In this document: positions 42,857 through 51,510 of the stretch, one piece after another
Position numbering within the stretch: position 1 is the first letter of the stretch
How the letters are laid out: the number at the start of each line of letters is the position of its first letter
DNA from: a bacterium
GTDB taxonomy: Bacteria > Armatimonadota > Abditibacteriia > Abditibacteriales > Abditibacteriaceae
Direction: 5' to 3'
Length of the DNA: 64,000 nucleotides
Assembly (NCBI GenBank): GCA_004172935.1
Contig: SDZD01000023.1
Span: 28,436-92,435, forward strand
Notes under the pieces: generated by a model
Seen by the model: only the letters and a program-made list of their open reading frames with translations
Database searches by the model: none
Told to the model about the DNA's origin: nothing
Made by a program: the position numbers and the translations under genes

Positions 42857-43591
42857 ATGAATCACCATTCGCCCAATGAAGCCAAATTAAAATCTGGTTT
42901 CACTCTTATAGAGTTGTTGGTTGTTATCGCGATTATCGCCATTCTGGCGGCCATCTTGTTTCCGGTTTTTGCGCGTGCTCGCGAGAATGCGCGCCGTGCT
43001 TCCTGCCAGAGCAATCTCAAACAAATGGGTCTGGGCATCATGCAGTACACACAGGATTACGATGAGAAGATGCCAGGGCGCACGATTGGTGGCACAACCA
43101 CTCCTTACTTGAGCTGGCGCGTTCTGATTCAGCCTTACGTCAAGAGCCGACAGTTGTTCGCGTGTCCTTCCAACACAGGTAACGCAACAACAACCGCCGA
43201 TGATGGCGGTGCTTTGATGCCCCGTTCCTATTCGATTAACGGCGAAACCAACAATATCGGCGGTACCCCTGCATCAAATATCAACGTCGGACAGTCCATC
43301 GCGGCGATTGGTAGCGTTGCTCAGGTCGTATTGGTGGGTGAATCGGATCCTTCGTGGCAATGGCCCGAAATCTACATGAACGCTCCCGATGCCAACACCT
43401 TCGCCGGGGCGGTCTTCAAGGGTCATCTTGGACAGGCGAATTTCCTGTTTGTCGATGGTCATGTTAAATCTATGAAGCCATTGGCGACTGGCACCCCGGT
43501 CAACATGTGGACGATTGAGGATGATCTGGCAGGCCCGACGACCCTACTCGACCGCCTGGGCGCGTGGCAAACCAAAATTAATTCAGGTTAA
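42857..43591 (+). CDS. DUF1559-type pseudopilin-like protein (copy 5)
   Basis: 244 residues with Gly at -1 ([20 protein letters not shown]), then [20 protein letters not shown] and [14 protein letters not shown]. The C-terminal half has [20 protein letters not shown] and [20 protein letters not shown]. It is a close paralogue of copies 4 and 6, and its 3' flank matches that of copy 4, including the terminator, so these two arose by duplication that included the downstream region. Confidence 0.92.
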   Translation: MNHHSPNEAKLKSGFTLIELLVVIAIIAILAAILFPVFARARENARRASCQSNLKQMGLGIMQYTQDYDEKMPGRTIGGTTTPYLSWRVLIQPYVKSRQLFACPSNTGNATTTADDGGALMPRSYSINGETNNIGGTPASNINVGQSIAAIGSVAQVVLVGESDPSWQWPEIYMNAPDANTFAGAVFKGHLGQANFLFVDGHVKSMKPLATGTPVNMWTIEDDLAGPTTLLDRLGAWQTKINSG

Positions 43592-43614
43592 ATCGAGCTT
43601 CGGAAGGCGATTTC

Positions 43615-43652
43615 AAGGGTGGATTACAGTTGTAATCCACCCTTATTTTTTG
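43615..43652 (+). terminator. Intrinsic terminator, copy 5
   Basis: A 14-bp perfect stem (aagggtggattaca / tgtaatccaccctt) then a T-run; homologous to the terminator at 42595. Confidence 0.9.
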
Positions 43653-43818
43653 GCTTTGTAACACAGCCTGTTTTGCCACCACATCTTTGCAGTGGCAAGC
43701 TAAAACACACGTTTTGCGGAGCCAATCATGCAACGAGAAAAACCCAATCCAGTCTGTACATATACAATCCCAGGCAAATAGTGACTATGATTCGTTAGTC
43801 GCTCCAGAAGAAATTTCC

Positions 43819-44553
43819 ATGAAAAAGTCTCTCATCGTCAATCGAAACAATGCCTTCACACTTATCGAACTCCTTGTTGTCATCGCGATTATCGCCATTC
43901 TGGCAGCCATTTTGTTCCCGGTTTTCGCCCGTGCCCGTGAGAATGCGCGCCGTGCTTCCTGCCAATCGAATCTGAAGCAAATCGGTCTTGGCATCTTGCA
44001 ATATCAGCAGGATTACGACGAACGTTTCCCCGGACGTTACAATCCCGGCACCAACCAGAGCTGGCGCGGCTTGATTCAGCCTTATGTCAAAAGCACGCAG
44101 TTGTTTCAATGTCCCTCGAATACAGGGGCCATTAACAATGGCGTCGCATGGCCACTCAACTCCGTTCCCCTCACTCCCATCTCGTATGTCTGCAACGGTA
44201 TAAATGCCGATGTAGGCGCAACCAATATGGGCGGTAGTGCTCCGATGCCCGATTTGGGCGGAGTATCAAGTGCAGCTGTCAATGATGTGGCACGCACTAT
44301 TCTGGTTACCGAATCGTCTCCCACGTGGCAATGGCCCGAAGCGAACGTGAGCGGGACTCCGATAGAATTTCGCGACCAGATGTTCGCTGGTCATCTGGGA
44401 CAGGTGAACTTCCTGTTTGTCGATGGCCACGTTAAGTCGATGAAACCTCTGGCAACGGGAACACCAACCAACATGTGGAACATTGAGGAAGTCAACGATG
44501 CCTTCCCACCATTGATAGACCGCCTTGCCGCCTGGCAAACCAAGGTTCAGTAA
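43819..44553 (+). CDS. DUF1559-type pseudopilin-like protein (copy 6)
   Basis: 244 residues from ATG 43819 (frame open to 43687). Ala at -1 ([20 protein letters not shown]), then [20 protein letters not shown] and [14 protein letters not shown]. The tail has [20 protein letters not shown] and [20 protein letters not shown]. The 3' flank (cgatataccgaacaaagc) resembles that of copy 7, giving a second duplicate pair in the array. Confidence 0.92.
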   Translation: MKKSLIVNRNNAFTLIELLVVIAIIAILAAILFPVFARARENARRASCQSNLKQIGLGILQYQQDYDERFPGRYNPGTNQSWRGLIQPYVKSTQLFQCPSNTGAINNGVAWPLNSVPLTPISYVCNGINADVGATNMGGSAPMPDLGGVSSAAVNDVARTILVTESSPTWQWPEANVSGTPIEFRDQMFAGHLGQVNFLFVDGHVKSMKPLATGTPTNMWNIEEVNDAFPPLIDRLAAWQTKVQ

Positions 44554-44573
44554 GCGTAGCGATATACCGAACA

Positions 44574-44607
44574 AAGCGGGCACCTCTTTAAAGTGCCCGC
44601 TTTTTAT
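44574..44607 (+). terminator. Intrinsic terminator, copy 6
   Basis: aaagcgggcac / gtgcccgcttt stem with tttttatc tail. Confidence 0.9.
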
Positions 44608-44820
44608 CATTTCAGGGCTTTAAATGGATGGATGTGGAGGGTTCCTTTCAGATTGTTTAGCTTGTCTTCATGCTTAAGAATTGCTTGGGGCTTCTTCGGA
44701 TGAAAATCGCGAATTCCAATCGTTTCCATAGATAAAAAGTGGGTGACTTTGGGCATAATTTTATTAGCGAGGTTATCTTGAGGTCGGGGGCAAAACCCAC
44801 ACCTTTGAAGACAAAGATTT

Positions 44821-45576
44821 ATGACACGCACTCCACAAGTCAATCACCGCCAAGCCTTCACTCTTATCGAATTATTGGTAGCCATTGCTATCATCGCGAT
44901 TCTGGCGGCGATTTTGTTTCCCGCTTTTGCTCGCGCCCGCGAAAACGCGCGCAAAATCTCGTGCATGTCGAACATGAAGCAAATCGGGTTGGGGATTTTG
45001 CAGTACACGCAGGACTACGACGAGAAAATGCCACCACGCGCCAACGACATCGGTTCATGGCGAGTTATTACTCAGCCTTATTTGAAAAGCACACAGTTGT
45101 TTTCCTGCCCTTCCAACACGCTAAATGCCACTAACGGCGCGGATGCTGGCGAAGCGGCGATTGGAATCAAGCGCTCGTATGGGGCGCCGCAGTTGGCGAC
45201 GAACGCAGGCGTACTGGCGACGGGCATTCCGTCCGATTCGATGTGGCGAGCTTATGATGGCGTCTCGCTCGCCCGCGTAGATAGCCCCTCGCAGGTGCTG
45301 ATGATAGGCGAAACAACCGGCGACTATTCCGACTTACCCATCAACAACACCGATTGGGGCGGGCCGAACAACTATGTGTTCTCAGGACATCTTTCGTTCG
45401 CGAACTGGTGCTTCGCCGATGGGCACGCCAAATCAATGAAGCCGCTTCGCACCATGAACGACCTTGATGGGGGCGGCAGCGTCAACATGTGGACAGTCGA
45501 TAATCAAGCGTTTTCGGGAGCCGCCTACGGCCAGATTCGCACCAACCTATCGAATGCCGAAGTGAAATATCAGTAG
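44821..45576 (+). CDS. DUF1559-type pseudopilin-like protein (copy 7)
   Basis: 251 residues. Ala at -1 ([20 protein letters not shown]; note Ala for Val in the helix), then [20 protein letters not shown] (more diverged than the others: Lys, Ile, Met substitutions). The tail is [20 protein letters not shown] and [20 protein letters not shown]. It closes the tandem array and is followed by its own terminator, so it is a separate unit from lutA. Confidence 0.9.
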   Translation: MTRTPQVNHRQAFTLIELLVAIAIIAILAAILFPAFARARENARKISCMSNMKQIGLGILQYTQDYDEKMPPRANDIGSWRVITQPYLKSTQLFSCPSNTLNATNGADAGEAAIGIKRSYGAPQLATNAGVLATGIPSDSMWRAYDGVSLARVDSPSQVLMIGETTGDYSDLPINNTDWGGPNNYVFSGHLSFANWCFADGHAKSMKPLRTMNDLDGGGSVNMWTVDNQAFSGAAYGQIRTNLSNAEVKYQ

Positions 45577-45595
45577 CATTAGCCGCATATCGAAC

Positions 45596-45624
45596 AAAGC
45601 AAGCCGTGTTACGGCTTGCTTTTT
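45596..45624 (+). terminator. Intrinsic terminator, copy 7
   Basis: aaagcaagccgt / acggcttgcttt stem, then ttttattttc. Confidence 0.9.
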
Positions 45625-45705
45625 ATTTTCTTGCGACTGATATATAGCAAAAATATGGTTACAAGTGGCACACGGGGCGCGTCACACTTGGGAAGTTCAA
45701 ATCTC

Positions 45706-46425
45706 GTGCAAATAACGCTCTTCGTCCCCTGTTTCGTGGACGCCTTTTATCCACAAACCGCAAAAGCGATGGTCAAAATCTTCGAGCGGTTGGGCCACAC
45801 GGTTAAATTCCAGCAGCAGCTCACCTGTTGCGGTCAACCTCCGTTCAACGCGGGCTACTGGCCCGAATCGCGTAAGGTCGCCGTCAAGGTTCTCGATGCC
45901 CTCAAAGATGCCGACCGGGTAGTGATACCTTCCGGTTCGTGCGGCGCGATGCTGAAAGTGTTTTATGGCGAACTGTTCAAAGACACCCCGCGCGAAGCCG
46001 AAGCTCATGCCCTGCGCGACAAAACCTTCGAGTTCGCCGAATTCATGGTCAAAGAACTGGCAGTAACCGAATTGGGCGCCAAGTTCCCGCACCGCGTCAC
46101 GTGGCACGATGGCTGTCATGGACTGCGCGAACTGGGAATCAAAGACGAACCGCGCGCCCTACTCGCCCATGTCGAAGGTTTGGAACTGGTCGAAATGAGC
46201 GAGGCGCAAACCTGCTGCGGCTTTGGCGGATTATTCTCGGCCAAATTCCCCTCTATTTCGGTGGCGATGGGCGAAGTTAAAACCCAGTCGGCCTCCGAAA
46301 CCGAGGCCAACTACTTAATTTCCGGTGACGGCAGTTGCCTGATGCACATTCAAGGCGTCCTCGACCGCCAGAAGCGCAAAATCAAATGCCTACACCTCGC
46401 CGAAGTTCTGGCGAGCGGATGGTGA
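45706..46425 (+). CDS. lutA: L-lactate utilisation protein A (LutA-like, CCG domain)
   Basis: 239 residues from GTG 45706, which matches the ~238 aa family size and follows gggaag; the frame is also open from ATG 45655. The two cysteine-rich CCG domains are clear: LTCCGQPPFNAGYW and QTCCGFGGLFSAKF, ligating Fe-S or heterodisulfide-type clusters. Also WHDGCHGLRELG. LutA works with LutB and LutC in oxidising L-lactate to pyruvate. Here it begins a lactate/rhamnose cluster; the gap to lutB (209 bases) suggests separate promoters. Confidence 0.92.
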   Translation: MQITLFVPCFVDAFYPQTAKAMVKIFERLGHTVKFQQQLTCCGQPPFNAGYWPESRKVAVKVLDALKDADRVVIPSGSCGAMLKVFYGELFKDTPREAEAHALRDKTFEFAEFMVKELAVTELGAKFPHRVTWHDGCHGLRELGIKDEPRALLAHVEGLELVEMSEAQTCCGFGGLFSAKFPSISVAMGEVKTQSASETEANYLISGDGSCLMHIQGVLDRQKRKIKCLHLAEVLASGW

Positions 46426-46569
46426 TAGTTTTCTCGTAGAGATGATTAAAAATAGAGGAATATAAAACACATAGAGGTTGAGTTAGTCCCATCGGAAAAG
46501 GCGCTTAACCTCCTCAATAAAATATCAAATATTGGGGACAGATTTCGATGTGCACTGCACCACTCCTTC

Positions 46570-46612
46570 ATTCCCTTGTGTCTCTTATGTTCCTCTGTGT
46601 TTAATTATCTCC
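46570..46612. repeat. Copy of dispersed 'gtgtctctt..cctctgtgttt' phrase
   Basis: cccttgtgtctcttatgttc and cctctgtgtttaattatctc before lutB, another member of the intergenic phrase family. The rest of 46426-46634 holds no gene. Confidence 0.55.
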
Positions 46613-46634
46613 ATTGCGAGAGGTGATACAAAAA

Positions 46635-48131
46635 ATGCCAATTGCTCCCGAAACCTTGAAAGAAGAAGCGCTCGATGCGCGCAGTGCGCCCCCTGGGTCG
46701 GGGGCGGCGCACGACGACAACTTCCATAACCCTCCTGAAAAGCCCTCGTCGCAGTTCCACCACGACGCCGATGTCATCACACGCGATTTGCGGCACCGCG
46801 CCTTGATTCAATCGGCGCTGGGGAAATATGGCGTGGCGCGCAAGGCCAAGCAGTCAAATTTCCAGGACTGGCAAGCGGCGCGTCAGGCGGCGGGGGATGT
46901 GAAGTGGGAGACGATTGGGCGTCTCGATTCACATTTGCGCGACTTCGCCGACAAAATCGAGGCACGCGGAGCCAAAGTGTTCTGGGCCTCGAACGGCGAT
47001 GATGCGCGCGATTACGTGGTGCAGGTCATTAAGGATGCGGGCGCCAAACGCATCATCAAGTCGAAGACGATGACGGGCGAAGAGATTCACCTCAACGCCG
47101 CGCTCGAAAAAGAAGGCTTTGAAGTCGCGGAATCGGATTTGGGCGAATACATCGTGCAGTTGCGCGAAGAGGCGCCTTACCACTTCGTGTTTCCGGCCAT
47201 GCACCTGTCGCGCGGCGAAATCTCCGACTTGTTCAAGGAAAAACTGGGCACCGAATCGACCGACGACCCTGAAAAGCTGACCATGATCGCGCGCGAAGTG
47301 ATGCGCGAGAAATACATCGCCGCCGATGTCGGTATTTCGGGCGCCAACTTCGCCATCTCGGAAACCGGCACCATCTCCATCACCGAAAACGAGGGCAACG
47401 CGCGCTTGACGATGGGCTTGCCGCGCATCCACATCGCGATTTTCGGCATCGAGAAGGTGCTACCGAAGATGAGCGACCTCGCGTTGTTCTTGCCGATGCT
47501 GGCGACAGCGGGCGCAGGACAAGCGCTGACGGGATACAACACTCTCATCTCCGGGCCACGCCAACCTGGCGAAATCGACGGGCCGGAAGAGTTGCACATC
47601 GTGTTGCTCGATAACGGGCGCACTAACCTACTCGCCGACCCCGAACAGCGCGACGCACTGCACTGCATTCGTTGCGGCGCCTGTTTGAACGTGTGCCCCA
47701 TCTTCAAGAACGTCGGTGGGCACACCTACGGCACGACTTACCAGGGGCCGATTGGCTCGGTCATCACTCCGCACCTGCGCGAGTTGCAAACATGGAAGCA
47801 CCTTTCGAGCGCATCCAGTTTGTGCGGCGCCTGTTCCGAGACATGCCCGGTGAAAATCGACCTCGCGCACCACTTGCTGCAAAACCGCCGCAACGCCGTG
47901 CAAGAGAAGTCGGTGTGGTGGGAAAAGGCGGCGATGCAGGGCTTCGCGTTCTTCATGAACCAGCCGAAACTGTTCCGTCTGGCGTTGAAACTGGCGCCAC
48001 TCGCACAGCGTTTCCACCCTCTGATTAAGGGCCGTAAAATCGACCCGATGTATGTGTGGACGAAAGACCGCGAGTTCCCGTTGGTGGCGAAGCAATCGTT
48101 CCGCGCCTATTGGAGCAAACGACAAAAATAA
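46635..48131 (+). CDS. lutB: L-lactate utilisation iron-sulfur protein B (LutB-like)
   Basis: 498 residues from ATG 46635, preceded by gagaggtgat. An N-terminal DUF162/LUD domain (GISGANFAISETGTISITEN, NEGNARLTMG) is followed by a dicluster ferredoxin (CIRCGACLNVCPIFK and LCGACSETCPVKI, eight Cys for two 4Fe-4S clusters). It transfers electrons from lactate in the LutABC complex. The N-terminal extension (~60 residues, Glu/Pro-rich) is longer than in B. subtilis LutB (476 aa). Confidence 0.94.
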   Translation: MPIAPETLKEEALDARSAPPGSGAAHDDNFHNPPEKPSSQFHHDADVITRDLRHRALIQSALGKYGVARKAKQSNFQDWQAARQAAGDVKWETIGRLDSHLRDFADKIEARGAKVFWASNGDDARDYVVQVIKDAGAKRIIKSKTMTGEEIHLNAALEKEGFEVAESDLGEYIVQLREEAPYHFVFPAMHLSRGEISDLFKEKLGTESTDDPEKLTMIAREVMREKYIAADVGISGANFAISETGTISITENEGNARLTMGLPRIHIAIFGIEKVLPKMSDLALFLPMLATAGAGQALTGYNTLISGPRQPGEIDGPEELHIVLLDNGRTNLLADPEQRDALHCIRCGACLNVCPIFKNVGGHTYGTTYQGPIGSVITPHLRELQTWKHLSSASSLCGACSETCPVKIDLAHHLLQNRRNAVQEKSVWWEKAAMQGFAFFMNQPKLFRLALKLAPLAQRFHPLIKGRKIDPMYVWTKDREFPLVAKQSFRAYWSKRQK

Positions 48132-48189
48132 TTCTCGCAAAGACGCAAAGACACGAGGTAAATTTTCCCTTTGCATCTTTGCGAGAAAC
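48132..48189. repeat. Inverted repeat of the 'cgcaaagacgcaaag' phrase between lutB and lutC
   Basis: tctcgcaaagacgcaaag and ctttgcatctttgcgaga form arms of an imperfect 18-bp stem (one mismatch) around acacgaggtaaattttcc. It also contains a copy of the dispersed phrase. Located just upstream of the lutC start (48193), it may reduce or tune lutC expression. Confidence 0.6.
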
Positions 48190-48192
48190 CTA

Positions 48193-48921
48193 ATGATGCA
48201 ACAGCAAATCAAGTCCAACCGCGAAGGCATCCTGAGTGCCATCCGGCGCGCTCTGGCAGTTCCGGCGCCGCGCCCCGGCCATCATGAGAGCGAATCGAAG
48301 GCGCATAAGGAGCCGCAGTTCCAATCGACTCTGCCCATCATGGGGCAGGAGCCGGTTAGCTCGTGGTTGCCGCCCGTCGGCGAATCGTGGGATGAATGGC
48401 GCGACTTGTTCGCCGCCAACTCGGTCGATCTGAAAACCGAGTTCATTGTGTGCGCCGACGAAGCCGAGCTGGGCGCCCAACTCAAGCGCATATCCGAGCA
48501 AAACGGCTGGCGCAAAGTTGCTCTTCACCACGGCGAACTGACCGATAAAGCGCAAGCGGTGCTAGGCTTGGAAACGATGTGGGTGGAAAAAGGCTACGAT
48601 CCTCACGAGATGGAGAAGTGTGATGCAGGTATCACGCAGTGCGATGCTCTAGTCGCTCAAACTGGGTCCGTTGTGATGAGCAACCCCAGTGCAGGTGGCC
48701 GAGTCCTCAGCGTTTTGCCACCTCACCATATCGTTATGGCTCGCCGCGATCAGCTGCTTCCCGACCTGCCCACCGCCTTCGAATTGATGCAATCGAAGTA
48801 CGGTGACAACTACCCAAGTCTGATGGGCTTCATCACTGGCCCCAGCCGTACCGGGGACATCGAACGCATCTTAGTTCTAGGGGCACATGGCCCTAAAAAA
48901 CTTACTGTTTTAGTGGTGTAA
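48193..48921 (+). CDS. lutC: L-lactate utilisation protein C (LutC-like, LUD domain)
   Basis: 242 residues from ATG 48193 (a second ATG at 48196). The LUD fold is shown by [40 protein letters not shown] and [20 protein letters not shown], the family signature. It completes the LutABC L-lactate oxidation system. The start of the ORF frame at 48052 overlaps lutB and is rejected. Followed by rhaM, 43 bases on. Confidence 0.93.
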   Translation: MMQQQIKSNREGILSAIRRALAVPAPRPGHHESESKAHKEPQFQSTLPIMGQEPVSSWLPPVGESWDEWRDLFAANSVDLKTEFIVCADEAELGAQLKRISEQNGWRKVALHHGELTDKAQAVLGLETMWVEKGYDPHEMEKCDAGITQCDALVAQTGSVVMSNPSAGGRVLSVLPPHHIVMARRDQLLPDLPTAFELMQSKYGDNYPSLMGFITGPSRTGDIERILVLGAHGPKKLTVLVV

Positions 48922-48964
48922 GCGCGATTTTATAAGTAGTCAGACCCGAATCTCACGTGCAACT

Positions 48965-49279
48965 ATGATTCGCAAAGCTTTTGTTCTTCAACTTCACCCC
49001 GGCCATGAGGTCGAGTATGAAGCGCGCCATAATCCCATTCCTGCCGACCTTGAGACGGCGCTTAAGGAAGGGGGCGCGCACAACTATTCTATTTTCCTAC
49101 ACGAAGAAGCTCGGCAACTCTTCGGCTACGTCGAAATCGAGGACGAGGCGCGCTGGGATGCCGTTGCCCAGACGCCCGCTTGCCAGAAGTGGTGGAAGTT
49201 CATGGGCGACATCATGCCCAGTAACCCGGATAACTCTCCTGTTTCAATTCCACTGCGCGAAGTGTTTCATCTTGATTAA
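48965..49279 (+). CDS. rhaM: L-rhamnose mutarotase
   Basis: 104 residues, the same length as E. coli RhaM and alignable over its whole length. It interconverts alpha and beta anomers of L-rhamnose. Catalytic His22 lies in [39 protein letters not shown] and VFHLD are conserved. It begins the rhamnose catabolic segment and is followed by the isomerase 54 bases downstream. Confidence 0.96.
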   Translation: MIRKAFVLQLHPGHEVEYEARHNPIPADLETALKEGGAHNYSIFLHEEARQLFGYVEIEDEARWDAVAQTPACQKWWKFMGDIMPSNPDNSPVSIPLREVFHLD

Positions 49280-49333
49280 AATTGCCGACGTATCCTAGTC
49301 GCTAAAGTACATAACTAACCAATCCAAACCATC

Positions 49334-50518
49334 ATGACCAATGAGCAACTGTTTCCACTGCTAGACGAATTCCAGATCGAAGTCCCCAGCTGGGGCTTCG
49401 CCGACACGGGGACCCGCTTCGGCAAATTCCACCAGAGCGCCGCTGCCGCAACCATCGAAGAGAAAATCGAGGATGCAGGCGAAGTTAACCGCTTGACTGC
49501 CGCCGCTCCTTTGATAGCGGTTCACGTCGAGTGGGATTTCAAGGAAGACCAAGACCCTGCCGAGGTCGTGAAGTTAGCAGAGGCAGAGGGCATCAAGATT
49601 GGTTCAATCAACCCCAACCTATTCCAAGACCAAGCCTACAAATATGGTGCTTTCACCTCGCCATTGGAACACTCGCGCCAGTTGGCCGATGAGCATCTGG
49701 AACGCTGCATCGAGATTGGCAAGGTGACAGGCAGCGAATTTTTGTCGCTGTGGTTAGCCGATGGCACCAACTACCCCGGTCAGGATGACATCATTACGCG
49801 CAAGCACCGCCTGGAACGGGCGCTGAAGAAGTGGCACGACGCCATGCCCGAAAACATGACGATGTTGGTCGAGTACAAACCGTTCGAGCCAGCGTTCTAT
49901 CACACCGACTCCGCCGACTGGGGCATGGCGGCCAGTTTTGCGCGCAAAGCGGGCGAGCGCGGCAAAGTTCTGGTCGATACCGGACACCACCTTCCCGGCG
50001 CCAACATCGAACACATCGTCGCGTTCTTGATTGACGAGGGCATGTTAGGCGGCTTCCACTTCAACGACCGCAAATATGCCGACGACGATTTGACGATTGG
50101 CTCGATTGACCCATACGCCGTGTTTCGCATCTTCCACGAAATTCGTAACGCCGCGCACCGGGGAAGCGATGTCAGCAAAATCGCTTACATGATCGACCAG
50201 AGCCACAACCTGAAACCGAAAGTCGAGGCCATGTTGCAAACCGTTGTAACCGCTCAGGAGCTGTACCTGAAAGCCTGTCTGGTTGACCGCAATAAGCTGG
50301 CCGAGTTCCAGGCCAACACCGACATCATCGGCGCGGAAGAGTTGTTGCGCACGGCGTTTTACTCCGATGTGAAGCCGATTTTGGGCGCATGGCGCGAATC
50401 GAAGGGTGTACCTACCGACCCATTGACGACATATCGCGCCAGCGGCTACGAAGCCAAGCGTGCCAACGAGCGTAGCGCCCGTCGCCCAGACGCCGGAAAG
50501 GGCACAAGCTACGCCTAA
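49334..50518 (+). CDS. rhaI: L-rhamnose isomerase (Pseudomonas-type, RhaI)
   Basis: 394 residues, a TIM-barrel of the xylose-isomerase-like class rather than E. coli RhaA. It converts L-rhamnose to L-rhamnulose. Metal ligands are in LVEYKPFEPAFYH (Glu), KVLVDTGHHLPGANIEH (Asp), and GGFHFNDRKYADDDLT (His and Asp). The C-terminal helical arm ends with Arg/Gly-rich GKGTSYA. It is followed five bases later by the L-lactate dehydrogenase gene, so probably one operon. Confidence 0.92.
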   Translation: MTNEQLFPLLDEFQIEVPSWGFADTGTRFGKFHQSAAAATIEEKIEDAGEVNRLTAAAPLIAVHVEWDFKEDQDPAEVVKLAEAEGIKIGSINPNLFQDQAYKYGAFTSPLEHSRQLADEHLERCIEIGKVTGSEFLSLWLADGTNYPGQDDIITRKHRLERALKKWHDAMPENMTMLVEYKPFEPAFYHTDSADWGMAASFARKAGERGKVLVDTGHHLPGANIEHIVAFLIDEGMLGGFHFNDRKYADDDLTIGSIDPYAVFRIFHEIRNAAHRGSDVSKIAYMIDQSHNLKPKVEAMLQTVVTAQELYLKACLVDRNKLAEFQANTDIIGAEELLRTAFYSDVKPILGAWRESKGVPTDPLTTYRASGYEAKRANERSARRPDAGKGTSYA

Positions 50519-50521
50519 ATC

Positions 50522-51502
50522 ATGCAAACAAATGCACCAAGCACCGCGAGCGCCATTTCAGCGCCCGTAAAAATCGCCGTCGTCGGTGCAGGCAATGTCG
50601 GAGCCAGCTTCGCCTACGCCTTGCTACTGAGCGGCATTGCCTCTGAAATCGTCATCATCGACGCCAACCGCGCCAAGGCCGAAGGCGAGGCAATGGATTT
50701 GGCGCACAGCGCACCGTTCGCACCGCCAGTGCGGGTGCGCGTCGGCGACTACTCCGATTGCGCGGGCGCTGTCGTTACCGTTGTGACGGCAGGCGCAAAT
50801 CAAAAACCGGGCGAAACGCGCTTGCAACTGTTGGAAAAGAACGCAGGCATTTTCCAGCAAATCATTCCGGCAGTAGTGGAAGCCAACCCAACGGGCGTGT
50901 TGTTGATTGCGACGAATCCGGTCGATGTGCTGACCGCTTTGTCGCTTCAACTGTCGGGACTGCCGACCTCGCGCGTCATGGGTTCGGGCACCATCCTCGA
51001 CACCGCGCGTTTTCGCCACTTCATCGGGAGCCACGTTGGGGTCGCGCCGCAGAATGTGGACGCCTATATCATCGGCGAACACGGCGATAGCGAAGTCGCG
51101 GTGTGGTCGCAGGTGCAAATCGGCGGCGTGCCGCTCGACGACTTCTGCGCGGCGGCGGGCATCGTGATGACGCAGGAGCATAAAGACGAAATCTTTCGTC
51201 GCACCCATCGCGCCGCCTACGACATCATCGAGCGAAAAGGCGCCACCTATTACGCCATCGGCGCCGGATTGGTCGATGTCGTGGCTGCCATCGTGCGCGA
51301 CGAAAACCGCGTGCTGCCCGTCGCCAGCGTCACCGATGGCGTCGCGGGCATTAGCGGCATCGCCTTCGGAATGCCCACCATCGTCAACCGCGACGGTGCC
51401 AGTCGTGTGTTACCGCTTCCGCTCTCCGAATCGGAGCAGGAAGCGTTATTCCGTTCTGCCGACGTACTCAGAACCTCTTTAAGCCATGTGCAACAGGCCT
51501 AA
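50522..51502 (+). CDS. ldh: L-lactate dehydrogenase
   Basis: 326 residues. N-terminal NAD-binding VKIAVVGAGNVGASFAYALL. The substrate-specificity loop TAGANQKPGETRL has Gln94 and catalytic-region Arg, which favours lactate over malate (malate enzymes carry Arg at that site). NPVDVLT, GEHGDSEVAVWS (catalytic His) complete the active site. In this cluster it can convert the L-lactate made from rhamnose, or regenerate NAD+ by the reverse reaction. A nine-base gap separates it from the aldolase gene. Confidence 0.93.
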   Translation: MQTNAPSTASAISAPVKIAVVGAGNVGASFAYALLLSGIASEIVIIDANRAKAEGEAMDLAHSAPFAPPVRVRVGDYSDCAGAVVTVVTAGANQKPGETRLQLLEKNAGIFQQIIPAVVEANPTGVLLIATNPVDVLTALSLQLSGLPTSRVMGSGTILDTARFRHFIGSHVGVAPQNVDAYIIGEHGDSEVAVWSQVQIGGVPLDDFCAAAGIVMTQEHKDEIFRRTHRAAYDIIERKGATYYAIGAGLVDVVAAIVRDENRVLPVASVTDGVAGISGIAFGMPTIVNRDGASRVLPLPLSESEQEALFRSADVLRTSLSHVQQA

Positions 51503-51510
51503 CGCCTTGA

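Noticed and set aside
44607..44843. 78-codon minus-strand ORF between pseudopilin copies 6 and 7
   Set aside because: Overlaps a terminator and the next gene start, has no ribosome-binding site and no recognised family.
50522..51502. Malate dehydrogenase reading of the ldh-like gene
   Set aside because: The specificity residue in TAGANQKPGETR is Gln, as in lactate dehydrogenases, not Arg as in malate dehydrogenases.
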